From the NCBI GenBank assembly GCA_003024785.1, contig PUQB01000922.1, positions 1 to 64,000 of the forward strand: DNA of 64,000 bases, written 5' to 3'. Below are positions 47,040-59,830 of the stretch, one piece after another. A program made the position numbers and the translations under genes. The stretch's first letter is position 1. The number at the start of each line of letters is the position of its first letter. Below the pieces are notes generated by a model. The model had not been told where the DNA came from and did no database searches. It was given only the letters and a program-made list of their open reading frames with translations. The stretch is from Selaginella tamariscina (taxonomy: Eukaryota; Streptophyta; Lycopodiopsida; Selaginellales; Selaginellaceae).

Positions 47040-50000
47040 AAATATAAAAGTTAACTAAGACATAATTTAGAAGCTACTAAAGCTATTGCATGGCTAATCT
47101 TATAAATTTGGTTTACAATATAATTTAAATATAATGTGAAATATACATTTTCTTTATTATAACATTAACTTGAATACAAAGATTATTTAGAGTTTTCTAT
47201 TTATTTACTGTATAAACATGTCAAAATAAATCACATACAATACTTAACAACTCAGAGTATAAACCAAGTTCTTATTGGATGTAGTGAACGTACACACAAC
47301 AGCAAAACAGACAAACAAAGACACCCCCGACCCCCGCCCGGGGGCATTACTTAAATATTTACATATATATATATATATATATTGAAATTTATCTTAAAGT
47401 ATACTTTAAGAAAAATAAATAAATTTATACCAATTTGTAATTAATGATGTTTAACAATTAGACATAATATAGTAACATTTGCTTATCTATAATATTTATG
47501 ATTCATTCTATTTCATTTTAGTTAAATATAAAATATATTAATATTATAATTTAAAAAATCAAATTAAAGTAAGGGTTTAAATTAGCATATATAAATTAAA
47601 AAATTTCAAGACCTTTATATGCAAATTTAAAACTTTCAGGGTATATATGTAAATACGATATATATTAAAGAATATATTCCATATATATATGTAAAGGGAT
47701 ATAAAGGTTATGTGGTATATTCCATATATTGGAGAGAGATTCGCCTATACGGAATGGATTGGCCATGCCCAGCTGTTAGTAGTAGTGGTGGTAAATGGAT
47801 GTTGTTGGCCAATCTACACAGCCCATAAATGGATTATATTTCCTGGGATATTCTTCTGTGAAGGTTTGGTGAATAAGCATCTAATGTTGTTGTTGAGAGG
47901 TGTAATCTATCTCAACCTATTTTATTGAACAGTCCATAGTCAACTCGAAGCACATAGCATTTATTAAATTATACCTTTTGATGTCACTCAAGTTCTGAAA
48001 AAATGTCCCTTTTCAGTTGATTGATATCTATGTAAATAATGTTGATTAACAGTAAAATAATCAATTTCTATGGTATCTGATTAAAAGATGCTAGAATATT
48101 CAGAAGAATCAATGCATTTCTACGTAGTGACAGATAGCCACCGCACCGCCAGCCAGCATAACATGCATCACGTTAAAAACCTCTGTAACCCTAAAGGGCG
48201 TTAAAGCGTATAAATATGCCAACGTGGCCTTACTAGGTTATTTAAGCTATACGTATTTTACAGTTATGCATGTCAACGTTGTCATGGGCCATATGATGAC
48301 ATATGTTAACTACCATAAGAAGAAACATGAGTTGCCACGATGGCATGTTATAGCCGGCGGCGCTTAAACACGCGAACCCGTTTTAATTAACACAGCCGTC
48401 AAGAAGTGTTACCCCGACCTGCATTAATTCTGTTTTCTTTCTAATAATATTTATATACACATACATGCATATACATATACATATACATTCCGTATAAAGG
48501 CGGTTAAAACGACACATGCCTTGGGGTGAGAAGTGGTGGCTGTCTTCATCGTCCTTGGTAAAGTTAATTAACCACAGTTAAACTTAAATAATGTATTATT
48601 TAATTAAACATTGACTAATAATAAGTATAGCTGGATGCGAGTAACGCTTAAGAAATCTAAATGGATTGCATCATATATAGCCTAGTCTACACAGATGTTG
48701 TTGAACCTTCAAGACTGGACAAACAGAAATATCAATCCGGACGTGAGGAATGATTCCATTTTAATATTTAATTATAATTTATATTAATTCTTATATATAC
48801 ATTAAGTTTAATTTTTCTAGTTTTAATCCTTACTAGATACCTTTTGCAGAGTGCTCGTGACTAGTGGTCCGCTTCTCTTTTGTCGGTCCTTGCTAATTAA
48901 AGAGATTTAAACTAATTAAAACATGTACTTTACTTTCAATGGCCTGTATGGCACTCCTTTTAAAAAGTCGCTAATTTGCTATATATATATATATATATAC
49001 ATATACACACTAAACACTATAAAGATTTATATTTATATATATACTTAGAATATTTGGTAAAGTATCACTCAATACATAGCAAAAGCAAGGTAGGGATGGG
49101 AATCTAGCTAGCTTTTGTTACTCACTAGTTAACTAAAAGACACAACTGTTATGTTAAGTTGGTTTAAATGTGAGACGACCGTTTAATTACAGTTTAGTTA
49201 ACGTACTCATCTGGTATTATACGCGTATAATACTGCATGGGCATGTCATGGCCATGCATGGTCGCCAACAAGTGATAGTAAGCTTGGCTATGGCGGAATA
49301 CACAAGAGATGTATGAAATCCAATGGGGGAAAACGCGTAGTTTAGAAGCCTACATAGAAAGATTTTAGCGGGTTTTTTCGAATTAAATTTTCATACATTT
49401 CTTCATATGAAATCTTTCAAAGGGGACCCAATGTATTATAAGTCAGAGAAATGCAGGTAATGATCGAATTCGGTAGTTGCTTGCAGATTCAATTAGCTGC
49501 GGAATTCTGTACATATAACATATACAGAAATCAATTGTGCAGTCGCTTGTAGATGCAGTTATATATAAACTTGTTTGTACAAGGTATATATGCATTCTTC
49601 ATCTTTCTGGTGAAGAAAGAACAGGGTCCCAGAGTTTCTTCTCCGTGACATTCCAACAACCAAGTAGGATTTTCAACGGAAAGGAACTTGAGGTATGGAT
49701 TTAATTTGCATCTGCAAGCTGCATTTTGTACAATTACATGAGAATTTTCTTGGAGAGAGAGCCAAGAACGGATATACAAATCTTTTACTTGTAATTCTTT
49801 TGTCATTTCTCATTGTTCTGTCCCAAAAATCCTTCATGGGTCTCCTGCTTTGGATTCGAGACAAGACTGGCTCCAATCTTAAACTGTCAGTAAATCCTGT
49901 ATCAAAATTCTTTGATTCCTTGCATTTTTTAATTGAATTTTCCCATTTTCCTTGGATTTTGATCTTTTAAATATAATAGGCACTATGCATTCGTATATAG
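47040..50000. other. Intergenic DNA before the RopGAP gene
   Basis: No recognisable protein is found. An open stretch at 47710-47928 (72 residues, hydrophobic, no known motif) is judged to be chance. A (TA)n run lies at about 47365 and another at about 48980. The region 49500-50000 probably holds the promoter and 5' UTR of the gene that follows. Confidence 0.45.
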
Positions 50001-50042
50001 GTGTTCTTGCAGGTGTTATGTGTTGTGTGTTGGTGTGTGTGA

Positions 50043-50102
<60 letters not shown>

Positions 50103-50145
50103 AATTGGATTTAGTTATAGGACGCGGAAGATAAACACGGGATAT

Positions 50146-50384
50146 ATGAAGCAACTGAAGCTTAAAGTGTTTGGGAAAATAGATTCCTCCGAGACAGAGA
50201 GAATATCCGACGGAAATATGGATTTATCTGCTCCATTTTTTCATAATGCTTCAGACACAATTAAGAACACCAGTAATAGTGTGGCAACCTCTTCAAATTC
50301 AACGTAAGTTTTATATTATTTATCGTTTAAAATCTTATCTATGTATATGTGTAAAAAGGTTTTGCACGTGTATGTGGTGTGTGT

Positions 50385-50417
<33 letters not shown>

Positions 50418-51907
50418 AGAGAGAGATTGTGTCTGAAGCCCAGTAGAATGTTCTAGTATATAAAAACTTTAAAACTATACTTGGAATTTAAGCTAAGTTT
50501 GAGTTTAAGTTACATGTTAGGTACATCTGCCTGTTATTATATTAAGTTTCCTTGGATATAGTCGAAACTTTGCTGACTTTAGTTGTACACATACATATAT
50601 ACGTGTGTGACATAACTTGCGTGTGTGTGTATGCATATAAGTGTTTCTGTGTTACAGTTCGTCAACATTGTCCGAACAACTGAGACAAACTTTGCGAAGT
50701 GAGAGAATGGAGGGTCACCAAAGAAATGAAGCACGTGTAATCTGCTGGATTATGAGGAACATATAATGAGGAGAGACATGACACGCAGACAAGAGTTGGA
50801 AAACAAGGTATTGTGTGCGTGTATGTGTACACACACACATACATACAGAGAAAATTCTTGTATTATGAAATTAATGTGTGTGCGTGCGTGCGTGTGCTTG
50901 TGTGTATGTGTGAGAGAGAGAGAACGTATTAAGATTATTTTTTTGTTTAGGAGGCGGATCAACTTCCGGTGATTGCATTCATGCTAACGTCTTTGAGAAG
51001 ATCACTGCTGACATGTGCAACTATTGATGAGGAGACAGCCAATGGCATGGACATAAGCTGGCCAACAAACGTCCGACATGTCACCCACGTCACCTTTGAT
51101 CGGTTTAATGGTTTCCTTGGTTTGCCTGTCGAGTTTGAGGTCGAAATTCCACGTCGTGCACCAAGTGCAAGGTATTATTAATTAAATGATTAAATTGTAA
51201 CTATATTGATATCATATTCGATTATATAGTGCCAAGGTTTTTGGGGTATCCCCAGAGTCTATGCAATGCTCATATGATTCGAGAGGGAATAGTGTTCCTA
51301 CAATTCTACTACGTATGCAAGATAGATTATATAGTCTTGGTGGTCTGAAGGTATATAATTAATTTTAATATATTTAATATATTGCAATAAATACATATAA
51401 ATATACTTTTAACAATGCAGGCTGAAGGCATATTCAGAATAAATGCGGAGAATAGCCACGAAGAACATGTTCGCGACCAGCTAACAAAGGGATTGTTCCT
51501 TTCCACATCGATCTTCATTGCCTGGCAGGCCTTATCAAGGTATTGGAACACGTGGAGAATACACACATAGTACTAACGTATGTACACACGTATAATATAT
51601 ATACATATTATATTAAGTATTTAAATTTTTATAGGCATGGTTTAGAGAACTACCAACGGGTGTATTGGACACGCTGTCACCGGAGCAAGTAATGCAGTGT
51701 CATACGGAAGAACAGTGCGTGGCGCTTGTGAAGCTTTTGCCACCTATGCAAGCGGCTCTACTTGACTGGGCCATTAATCTGATGGCTGACGTTGCACAGG
51801 AAGAAGCTACCAATAAAATGAACGCTCGTAATGTTGCCATGGTATTTGCACCAAACATGACACAGGTAAACAAGTGTGTGCGTGCGCGTGTGTATAATAT
51901 ATTATAT

Positions 51908-51940
<33 letters not shown>

Positions 51941-52312
51941 CATGTGATGGATGTTTTTGCAGATGGCAGATCCATTAACAGCACTAATGCACGCAGTACA
52001 AGTGATGAACTTCTTAAAGACGCTTATACTTAGAGCCATAAGGATAGACAGGAAATGATGCTGGAATCTGGACCATCGATCTCTATCCAACCACCTCGCA
52101 ACGATTCAAGTGACGTAATAGTTTCTTCCTCAAGGGAGGTTTCACATGATGTGAAACTAGTGAATACAAGGGATGTTTCACACGATGTGAAACTAGTTAA
52201 TAATACAAGGGAGGTTTCACACGATGTGAAACCCCACGAGTACGACGATTATGGGTACTGTGCAAGGTCCCATAACAAGCAGGCCAACGGAAGAACGAGG
52301 CCGGAATGCTAG
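50146..52312 (+). CDS. CRIB-domain Rop GTPase-activating protein, with frame breaks
   Basis: Exons by splice sites: 50146-50303, 50658-50807, 50951-51171, 51230-51350, 51421-51539, 51635-51865, 51963-52312. The third exon encodes a CRIB motif (ISWPTNVRHVTHVTFDRF), which binds active Rop. The RhoGAP domain follows: VPTILLRMQDRLYSLGG, AEGIFRINAEN (with the catalytic arginine finger), CLAGLIK, AWFRELPTGVLD and NARNVAMVFAPNMTQ. These proteins switch off Rop/RAC GTPases and set cell polarity in plants. Two single-base frame breaks are seen, in exon 2 (near 50730) and exon 5 (near 51482), where the expected LNKGIVPFHID lies in a neighbouring frame. The last exon carries three VSHDVK repeats. The start at 50146 is chosen because upstream sequence is a GA microsatellite. 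Confidence 0.75.
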
Positions 52313-52589
52313 GTTGGTAAATCAACATATTGAGAGAGTTGAAGCATGGTGAGTGGTAAAGGTTGAAGATTAATAAATTTCCCAAGTTATGAGGGAAATA
52401 AATGTTTTGTTTTGTGTTGATAATATGGTTTTCTTTTCACTAATATTCTGCCTCTTTTGTGAATAAATATTGAGTTTTTTCTACTTCTTTGTATATGCAA
52501 TAATCTTAAGTTTTATTTCCCATTATTTTGCTACACCCGTTCATATCTAGCGCATGCAAGTAACCCCATGCTTGCCACCCCACAGTTCA

Positions 52590-53558
52590 TCACTGAAACT
52601 GCAGAGGGCCTCCATTCTTTGGCAAGTAAGCTCCAAACTTGGAAACCTTACAATCAGGAGCCATAAGGGCAGAAACCACGTACTTCTCTGGTCCGCCCAT
52701 GAGCGGCATGGGCACGGAGGTATTAACCCGGTTTACAAACCCCGGCGCGTACGTCTGACCCAGCACGCCATGAACTGCAGTTGAGAGGTTGTAAAACTCG
52801 AGGTTGATATCTAGATGTGCATAGCAGTTGTCAGATGTGATACCATACTTGTGAATCTTCGAATCCTCCTCAGTAACCGGAACTACAGTAGCACTCAAGT
52901 TGAAGCTCCCACGTACATGTACAGAAACCTCGTTGTTATCTGAAAGCCTGAGGATTCTAACACTGTCATCTTCCCATGCAGCTCCTTCCTTGTTCGGCAA
53001 ACTTATGGTGTTCCCGTCTAGAGCTACCTCAATCTGATCCACATTCTCATTCCAGACTGCAATCTTTCGAGCCCCAAGAAACAGCTTGTGACTACCGAAC
53101 AGGATTCCGAGGACTGTATCCAAGTGAAGTCCCGCGAGTTGTCGGCCTTACTCTTGCCTATGAAGTGTGCATTCATGTGCAGGTTGCTATCTGAGATGAG
53201 GCAGAACTGCTTGTCTTTCTTCCCGTGGAAATAAAACATGACACCATCTCCACCTACGAACCTCGGATCCTGACATACTGACCCAGGCTTGTTACAGTTT
53301 CTTCCTGCAGTACAGTAGTAAGTAAATATGAGCACTAATCACGGGGGTTAAACTAATGCATCTTACCACAGTCACTTTTGCATTGGTTACAATGAATGGT
53401 GCAGCGTTTGGGACACTGACGTGGACATGTTATCGATCTCCCATTGCATGCCTGTGGGACGTTCCGACCTTTGCAGATAATAGGAGCTGCTTCCAGATGG
53501 GAAACTAACAGGAATGCTAATGCAAGAGAGAATAACAGGATACGATTCCTGAGGCCAT
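52590..53558 (-). CDS. Root-cap/LEA-related secreted protein, with frame breaks
   Basis: Two exons, 53558-53367 and 53304-52590, joined in frame by a 62-nt intron. The first has a signal-peptide-like stretch (LLFSLALAFLLVSHLEA) and a Cys-rich segment (CPRQCPKRCTIHCNQCKSDC). The second has DPRFVGGDGVMFYFHGKKD, FCLISDSNLHMNAHFIG, RDFTWIQ, VLGILFGSHKLFLGARK and GVLGQTYAPGF, and ends MAPDCKVSKFG. This matches the plant root-cap/late-embryogenesis-abundant-related family (Arabidopsis At5g54370-type), extracellular proteins of unknown activity. Two frame breaks occur, between the ATG and the signal peptide (near 53545) and after FTWIQ (near 53113). It could be a recent pseudogene or an assembly problem. 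Confidence 0.75.
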
Positions 53559-54090
53559 CTGACTGGTCATATGAACAGTGAAAGCAGGCTCTGTGTTTAT
53601 ATACACGGGGACCTCGACCGCAATGGCAATGTCTATTCCAGCAAAGCTGTGGAACGGTTCCATATGTTTTAATGGAAGCGTTTGAAAGAATGTCAGACGT
53701 GACATGTGACTTTCTCGCTGGTTTAGTGTGGTCAAGGCAGGTTACTGACAGTTTAAGGTGTTTAAGCTCATTATCTTAATCTTCTTCTTAGTATAAATAC
53801 TCTTGTCTCTGGCTTTGCACGTACAGATTCGATCAAAATAAAAAAAACAAACTATATTTACATGACTATTCCACGTGTACAAACTCGAGCATCCGACACT
53901 GACAGAGGCATATTTAGTTTGTCTGTTAAATAATTTTTAAGAATATATTTAATATATATTACCTTAGCAAATGTTCTCCATGTACTATTGTGCGCGAAAG
54001 AGAGAGACTTATGAATCATACGAATAGAAGTTTGTTCTAGTAAATTATTTATATAATAACATATAATTATTACCAAAATTTATAACCATC

Positions 54091-56558
54091 TTATTGAGAA
54101 ACACTGCATATGCTTAAGAACTCATCCACAAGGAGAGGTACTCTCTCCTGAACAACTCTCCATACATCTTCAAACTCATCGTCAGAACAAATAGTTTTGT
54201 AGGCCGCTTCGAGCCTACTTGGCTCATTCTCTTTGAAACATCTGCACAATAAATTCAATCAACACACACACACGCCATGTACACACAAGATAGACGTATA
54301 TGTAGCTTAATAATAATAAGCTCGTAATAAACTTTACCTGTGCATAATTATGATGTATTGATGGATTTCATATGGTTGTAACGTAGAAAGGAAAAAGGGC
54401 AGCAGATTTGAGTGCGATGATTGCATAGCCCTAAAGGCTCCTAACACCAACACTTCTTGCTGCTTATTACCAATCTCTGCAATCTTCAATAAGGGCAATA
54501 TCTCCTTCTCCTCGTCCTTGAAATGTTTGATTGTACATTCCTATAAAGAAGTTCACATTTTTTATCACATATATACATATGCAGATACACATACGTACTT
54601 CGAGGGTTTGCAGCTTTGTTGCAAGAATGTTCAGGGCTTCAATCAAAGAAGGACTTTGTTTCTCCAAAACGGTGACTGTTTTGAGATATTCTCGGACACC
54701 ATTCATCATGGGTAGATCCCTTGAATGCTCTTTAGTCGAAATTCTAGTCACCCCTAGAAAAACCATAATTAGTGAACACACACACGCCTGCTACATTTAT
54801 ATATGTGCTATATGCAGCACTACTATCAACAGTTATAACACACCACACACGCACACGCACACATTGTACCTTTCTCTATATTTTCAAGTGCAGAAAAGAT
54901 GATTTTCTCCTCCATTTGGGCGTGCTCAAGCATAATAACAAGCAGTCGATCGTAATCTTTAACAGTGTTCTTTAACTTAGTGCTCACACTCACTTGCACA
55001 GAAGTGGTTAGCCTCTGCAATCTCTTAAACAGCTTCTTATCCTGCCATTGAAACTCTGCGAGCTCATTTGTATGTCCCACTAGCCTCTCCATGTGCCTCA
55101 GTATGCTCCTAATATAGATATATATAAGAGAACATATACGTGTGTACATTTACACACATACCTGTGTTGTAATATTGTAAGTGTTACTAGAGGGAAACCT
55201 GCAGGAACTTCCTCCAGTTGTTGCTGAGCTAAAACGCGAAGAGCTGTAGGATTCATAGCAAGGGGCGAGTAAGCTGGAAAACTAGCCATCTTTTGTACGT
55301 AACTCGCCAACTTTGCATGGTGCCCTAGGTCAATGCCATGTAAATACTTAAGAGACTTGGCCATCTCCACAAAGGGTATCAGGTAAACGTCTACCATTGT
55401 GAAATGCTTGCCAAGAAAATATGGATTTTTTATATTGGAATCCAGCTTCTCCAGTACATCTTCGAGCTTAGTGTGTAATTCCTCGAGGTCCTGTAACATA
55501 TAATATAAACTTGTGCGTGCGTGCGTGCGTGCGTGTGTGTTGGATGTGTATACATACACACTATTAGATGCTAATGTATGTATAGTACCCCGTGTCGAGT
55601 CCAAGCCTTCACAATCGTGGGAGTAAACACGTCTTTTACATATGTGACCCATTTTCGGACTTTCCTCTTCACGGGTTTATTGAATAAGGTGGGCTCCTGA
55701 AATGTTTTCTCAATATAAGCCAGAATCTCAACATCGCCTGATATTATATCTGGGGAATGCTCAAGATGTGGTTGATGGGGATCCAGCCACCCAGAACAGT
55801 CCATAATCTGATGAAAATCTGGTTGAATCCCCTTGAATTGGAGTGCAATTCTGATTCGTGTTGTGAATGGAGAAATCTCATTTCCTATAGACCATGTGTT
55901 AAAATAGGTGGTGCGTGTGCGTGTGCGCGCGCGCGTGTGAGAGAGAGAAGATGATGTTTCAGCTGAATGTTCTATATACATGCTTGGGATATCTGTGGGG
56001 CGGATCTTATCAAAATATTAAAAAGATCATGGTGATGTGACAATATAGATGTGTATACACTTACCAGTGAACCGAATGTAGTGGATAGAATTTGGCAGGC
56101 CTTCAACTGATTGAACCGCACATCCTGGGTTCATGTTCCTACAAGGACATTCTTGATCGTCCTTGGACACATCAGACCCATTTCGATGGATCTGGAGAGG
56201 GAAAGAGGTACTGCTTACATCTGTTAGCGAGATTTCCAAAGCAAATCAGGAGAGAGAGAGATTGAGATTGAGATTGAGAAAGAGAAATTATATATACGTT
56301 TTTTAGATGCGTTATTCACCCATAGTCGTAAGCAGATCCTGATAGATCGGGATTTGATATATGCGAGGGATTCCTAAGGGACTGGAATGAGTAAGGGGAT
56401 GGATGTGATGATTGTTCCATGGCCGCTTTTTGCCACAAAGCGGATTCTTGCTGCGCAATCAAGGAAGAATGTGGGCCACTCGCCACCGTCGGTTGCGTCC
56501 ATTGAAAGCGGGTAATATCTAACGGCTTCCAGTCATTACAGCTGGCATACTTAAACAA
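54091..56558 (-). CDS. Glutathione S-transferase fused to hemerythrin domain
   Basis: Eight exons read without a break to 585 residues: 56320-56558, 56065-56210, 55589-55884, 55162-55490, 54870-55108, 54599-54753, 54338-54540, 54091-54241. Residues 1-110 are a variable N-terminal extension. A thioredoxin-like GST N-domain begins near 122 (IHYIRFTGNEISPFTTRIRI, with Ser where the catalytic residue is expected). The alpha-helical C-domain includes NPYFLGKHFTMVDVYLIPFV (about 246-265). From about 340 a hemerythrin-like HHE region follows: LRHMERLVGHTNEL, MLEHAQMEEKIIF, CTIKHFKDEEKEILPLL and SSHSNLLPF, with His and Glu residues fit to hold iron. Such hemerythrin-class GSTs are reported in the moss Physcomitrella. 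Metal binding and thiol chemistry are inferred; the substrate is unknown. Confidence 0.85.
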
Positions 56559-56690
56559 GAATCTTTTAGTGCCAAATCAGAATATTGCAGATGAGCTGGA
56601 TAAGAACTCCGCCAGCTCACCTTCTGAGCTGGACAAATAAAGAATATTCTTCTCATTAATGCCGTTTAGGGTTGAATTAGGGTTTTGGCG
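56559..56690. promoter_or_regulatory. 132-bp shared promoter gap between divergent genes
   Basis: The start codons of the GST-hemerythrin gene (56558, minus) and lumazine synthase gene (56691, plus) are only 132 bp apart, so both 5' UTRs and core promoters must fit here. It holds TTTAGGG and TTAGGG-like pieces near 56666-56685 (a telobox-type motif) but no clear TATA box. Confidence 0.6.
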
Positions 56691-57615
56691 ATGGAGGCAC
56701 TGCGAGCCGGATGTGCGGGGTACGCTCTCTCCAGGCCAGAGATTTCATCTAAGTACTCGTCAAGAATCTCAGCCCACTTCAAATGGAAAGTCTTGTCCTC
56801 CGGTATGTGCTTTTTGATTTTTCCTGTATAAATACCATTTACGTATATTATAAGCTTATTTAGATTATAAAATCTTATAAATACCTATATAGCTTATATA
56901 TCACTGTATAATACAATTGTAAGTATATATATCGGAAATTTTGGTATAGAATGTCTATCTATGACGGAAGTATCCAAAATGCGATCTCCTGTTGTCACTG
57001 CTGCTAAAGTGAAGGAGACTGAAGGATCGATTCTTTCTACAGAAGGCCTCAGATTTGCAGTGGTGTGTGTACACTAGCATAATCTAACTTTACACACGTA
57101 ATTTAAACTTAACTATGTGAGAACTACTTAATTATACTAATTATAATGTTGTCCCCTGATCATATAATTAATTCCTGTAATATGTATTTTGCAGGTTGCA
57201 GCACGGTTTAATGACATAATCACTAAGCCGTTGGTGAAGGGAGCTTTGGAGACATTTAAAAGATACTCTGTTAAAGAAGAGCATATCGAGGTTTGTTAAA
57301 TGTGTATTATACATGTATATAGGTGTGTGTATGTAACAGGTGATTTGGGTGCCTGGGAGCTTTGAGATCCCAATTGTGGCACAAACACTGGGCAAGTCTG
57401 GCAAATATGATGCTGTTTTGTGCATTGGAGCTGTGGTATGTTTGTTATATAAGTTATACTATAGTATATGTATATTATATAATATTTATTGCATATAGCT
57501 TATATTAAATTAAATATGCTGCAGATTAGAGGTGCAACTAGTCATTATGATGCTGTGGCAAATTCAGCTACGTCTGGGATCATGTCTGCATCACTTAATT
57601 CAGGTAAAATTTCTG

Positions 57616-57647
<32 letters not shown>

Positions 57648-58103
57648 TTTTACACCATATACATGTTAATAATATATATGATATTGTTCCAGGGGTTCCT
57701 TGCATATTCGGTGTTCTTACATGTGACACGATGGAGCAGGTAGAATTTGTTCACTTGATGTATCGCTTACATGAGAGTTTATTATATAGTATGCATGTGT
57801 GTGTGTGTGTGTGTTTAAGTATTTATATTGATTATACATACATACATACGTAATGTGATCTACACAGGCATTTGATCGGGCTGGTGGTAAAGTTGGAAAT
57901 AAGGGAGGAGAAGCTGCCCTCACAGCTGTGAGTCCTATCAATAAATATATAACGTATATTTGTATATATACAGACATAAATACTTACACATACTCTCACA
58001 CAATATACATATATGCAAGCTTATGTTTTATTTTATGTGCCAGATTGAAATGGCTTCTTTGCTCAAACATCAGGTGCATCCTTCTTCCAAGATGTTTGCA
58101 TGA
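56691..58103 (+). CDS. COS1: 6,7-dimethyl-8-ribityllumazine synthase (riboflavin pathway)
   Basis: Eight exons: 56691-56802, 56950-57062, 57195-57290, 57340-57435, 57525-57603, 57693-57739, 57868-57927, 58044-58103, giving 220 residues with no frame break. Residues 1-70 are Ser/Arg-rich and look like a plastid transit peptide. The enzyme body has [48 protein letters not shown] (His for catalysis) and [18 protein letters not shown], then [17 protein letters not shown]. It condenses the ribityl-aminouracil intermediate with dihydroxybutanone phosphate to form lumazine, the penultimate step to riboflavin. The length is usual for plants. The C-terminal tail after IEMASLL is longer than usual, so a last intron may have been read through. 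Divergent to GST-hemerythrin. Confidence 0.92.
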
Positions 58104-59830
58104 ACAGCGTAAAAGAAATAAAACCATGAGGTAATTGTAACCATTTTGCTACCAAATTCTAAAAGAAACTCAAACTATATCGTGATAGCTGATTTAATAA
58201 TTGGTTTAAGATAATGACTTGTATTAGATATAGTATAACTTTTAAAACTAGCTAAGAAGATTCAAGTACACTTGAATAGCTGTAATGTAGACTCTCTCTC
58301 TACACACAGACACCGCGCGCGCGCGCGCGCAGTCGCCGGATTCACTTGTGTAAATTACACTCTCTAAAACTCACTTTTGATACACGCGTGTACTCACACT
58401 GACATATTTATACACTTTGTGCGGGCATATAGAAACACATGAGCATATGCGATACGTACTCAAACCACTACAGCCACTTGATGTACTTATGTGTATGTAT
58501 AGCATCTATACTTCATATGTTATATGGATTATATAATTCCATACTTTCTAGAGATCAGACTGATAGATACAGTCTATCTCTCTCTCTCTATCTGAGCCAC
58601 ACATGCGCGGGGGCACACGTCACATAGATATCTGTTCAGGTTATCGCAATAACTTGTCTGGTTTGCCAGGTGTTTCCCAAAGTCACGGTGTGGTAAGTAT
58701 GATACTGATTGAGTTGATAAGATTCTTAGCTTTTCGATTCTTAGCTTTTCATGTCGGATATTCTGCAGTGCCTTTACTTGTGGACTTCGGGCAGAGTTCC
58801 ATTTCCTTGTTATCTGTGTACGGTATGTGTAATATGTTTAACTCACCTAATTATCAGAATTATATACGCTAGTATTATACATTTATATAATTGTAAGATT
58901 CTTTCTTGTTTCTAGAAAAGCTGGTGGACATACACAGACTTGACATATCTACATTATAACTCACATTGCGTGTGTGGGGTAAACACGCCTTCTCTGCACC
59001 ACTACTTTCCGTAAGTTTTATATTCTTCACACACAGACGCGTTATACGTACATGATTAGTATACATATAGCTACAGACATGTACATACACAGTATGTATT
59101 TGCTTTCATGGGATATCCATATATACTGTGTAAATGTGCGGTGTATACGTGTATTGGTAAAATGAGAGATATTTACTTAGGTCGTTTTCCGACTTTGCTG
59201 GCTAAGTTGGAGACAGTGTGTGCAGGTTGTGTTGGGAGGACATTCTGCCTTAGGCTTTCAGTATCAAACACATCAATGAAGTTACTGTAAAAGTTGGTCA
59301 AAAACATACGCATACGCATGTGCGTGTATGTGTATACCTATGTACATGCATTTGTCTATGTATATGTACTTTATTCGTTTTAAAAGCTTGCATTCTTTTT
59401 TTGGACGGGCTTTTGATTGGTCGGAATGAACTTTGACTGTGTCAGATACGCATTTGTAAACACAGTCAGTTGTGTGTCTGTGAGAGAGGGAGAGAGAAGG
59501 AGAGAGAGTAAGAGTATGGGATAGTTTTCCACATGCTTGCAAATATATAGTAGTTGTATATACATACACTCATAGACACACAGGCACACGCACACGTGAA
59601 CACACTGAAAGTATATATATATGTGTCTGTGGGTGTGCGTGGTTTGACTAGGAACAGATGAATTTAAAAGAGATCACTTTCACAAAGTTATATGAATGTG
59701 ACCACATTATCACTCCAAATGCTAACTATAATGCCTTTTGTTGCAGAGTTTAATCAAAGTGTGTGTGGAAGTCATGTACACTTATGGTCCCCTACTGTCT
59801 CACTCTAACCAAGACAAACCCCAGGTATAT
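58104..59830 (+). other. Exon-like segments with good splice signals, unassigned
   Basis: Several short open segments are bounded by splice-like signals: about 58770-58820 (VPLLVDFGQSSISLLSVYG) after CTGCAG and before GTATGTG; about 58915-59010 (KSWWTYTDLTYLHYNSH then CVCGVNTPSLHHYFP) before GTAAGT; 59178-59240 (GRFPTLLAKLETVCAG); and 59748-59824 (SLIKVCVEVMYTYGPLLSHS) after TTGCAG and before GTATAT. I could not join them into one frame or recognise a family. CA/GA microsatellites and a (GC)n run at about 58315-58330 lie between. It may be a decayed or lineage-specific gene. Confidence 0.3.

Noticed and set aside
47710..47928. 72-residue hydrophobic open frame as a possible membrane protein
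   Set aside because: No family resemblance, no splice partners and no support beyond chance length.
38374..50000. A long BTA1 intron with the HAD gene nested in it and BtaA-like exons further on
   Set aside because: No segment with BtaA-like features was found on the plus strand up to 50 kb, so a truncated gene is more likely.
53858..54076. 72-residue minus-strand frame beyond the GST-hemerythrin stop
   Set aside because: It is AT-rich sequence after the gene's stop codon with no homology and no splice link.
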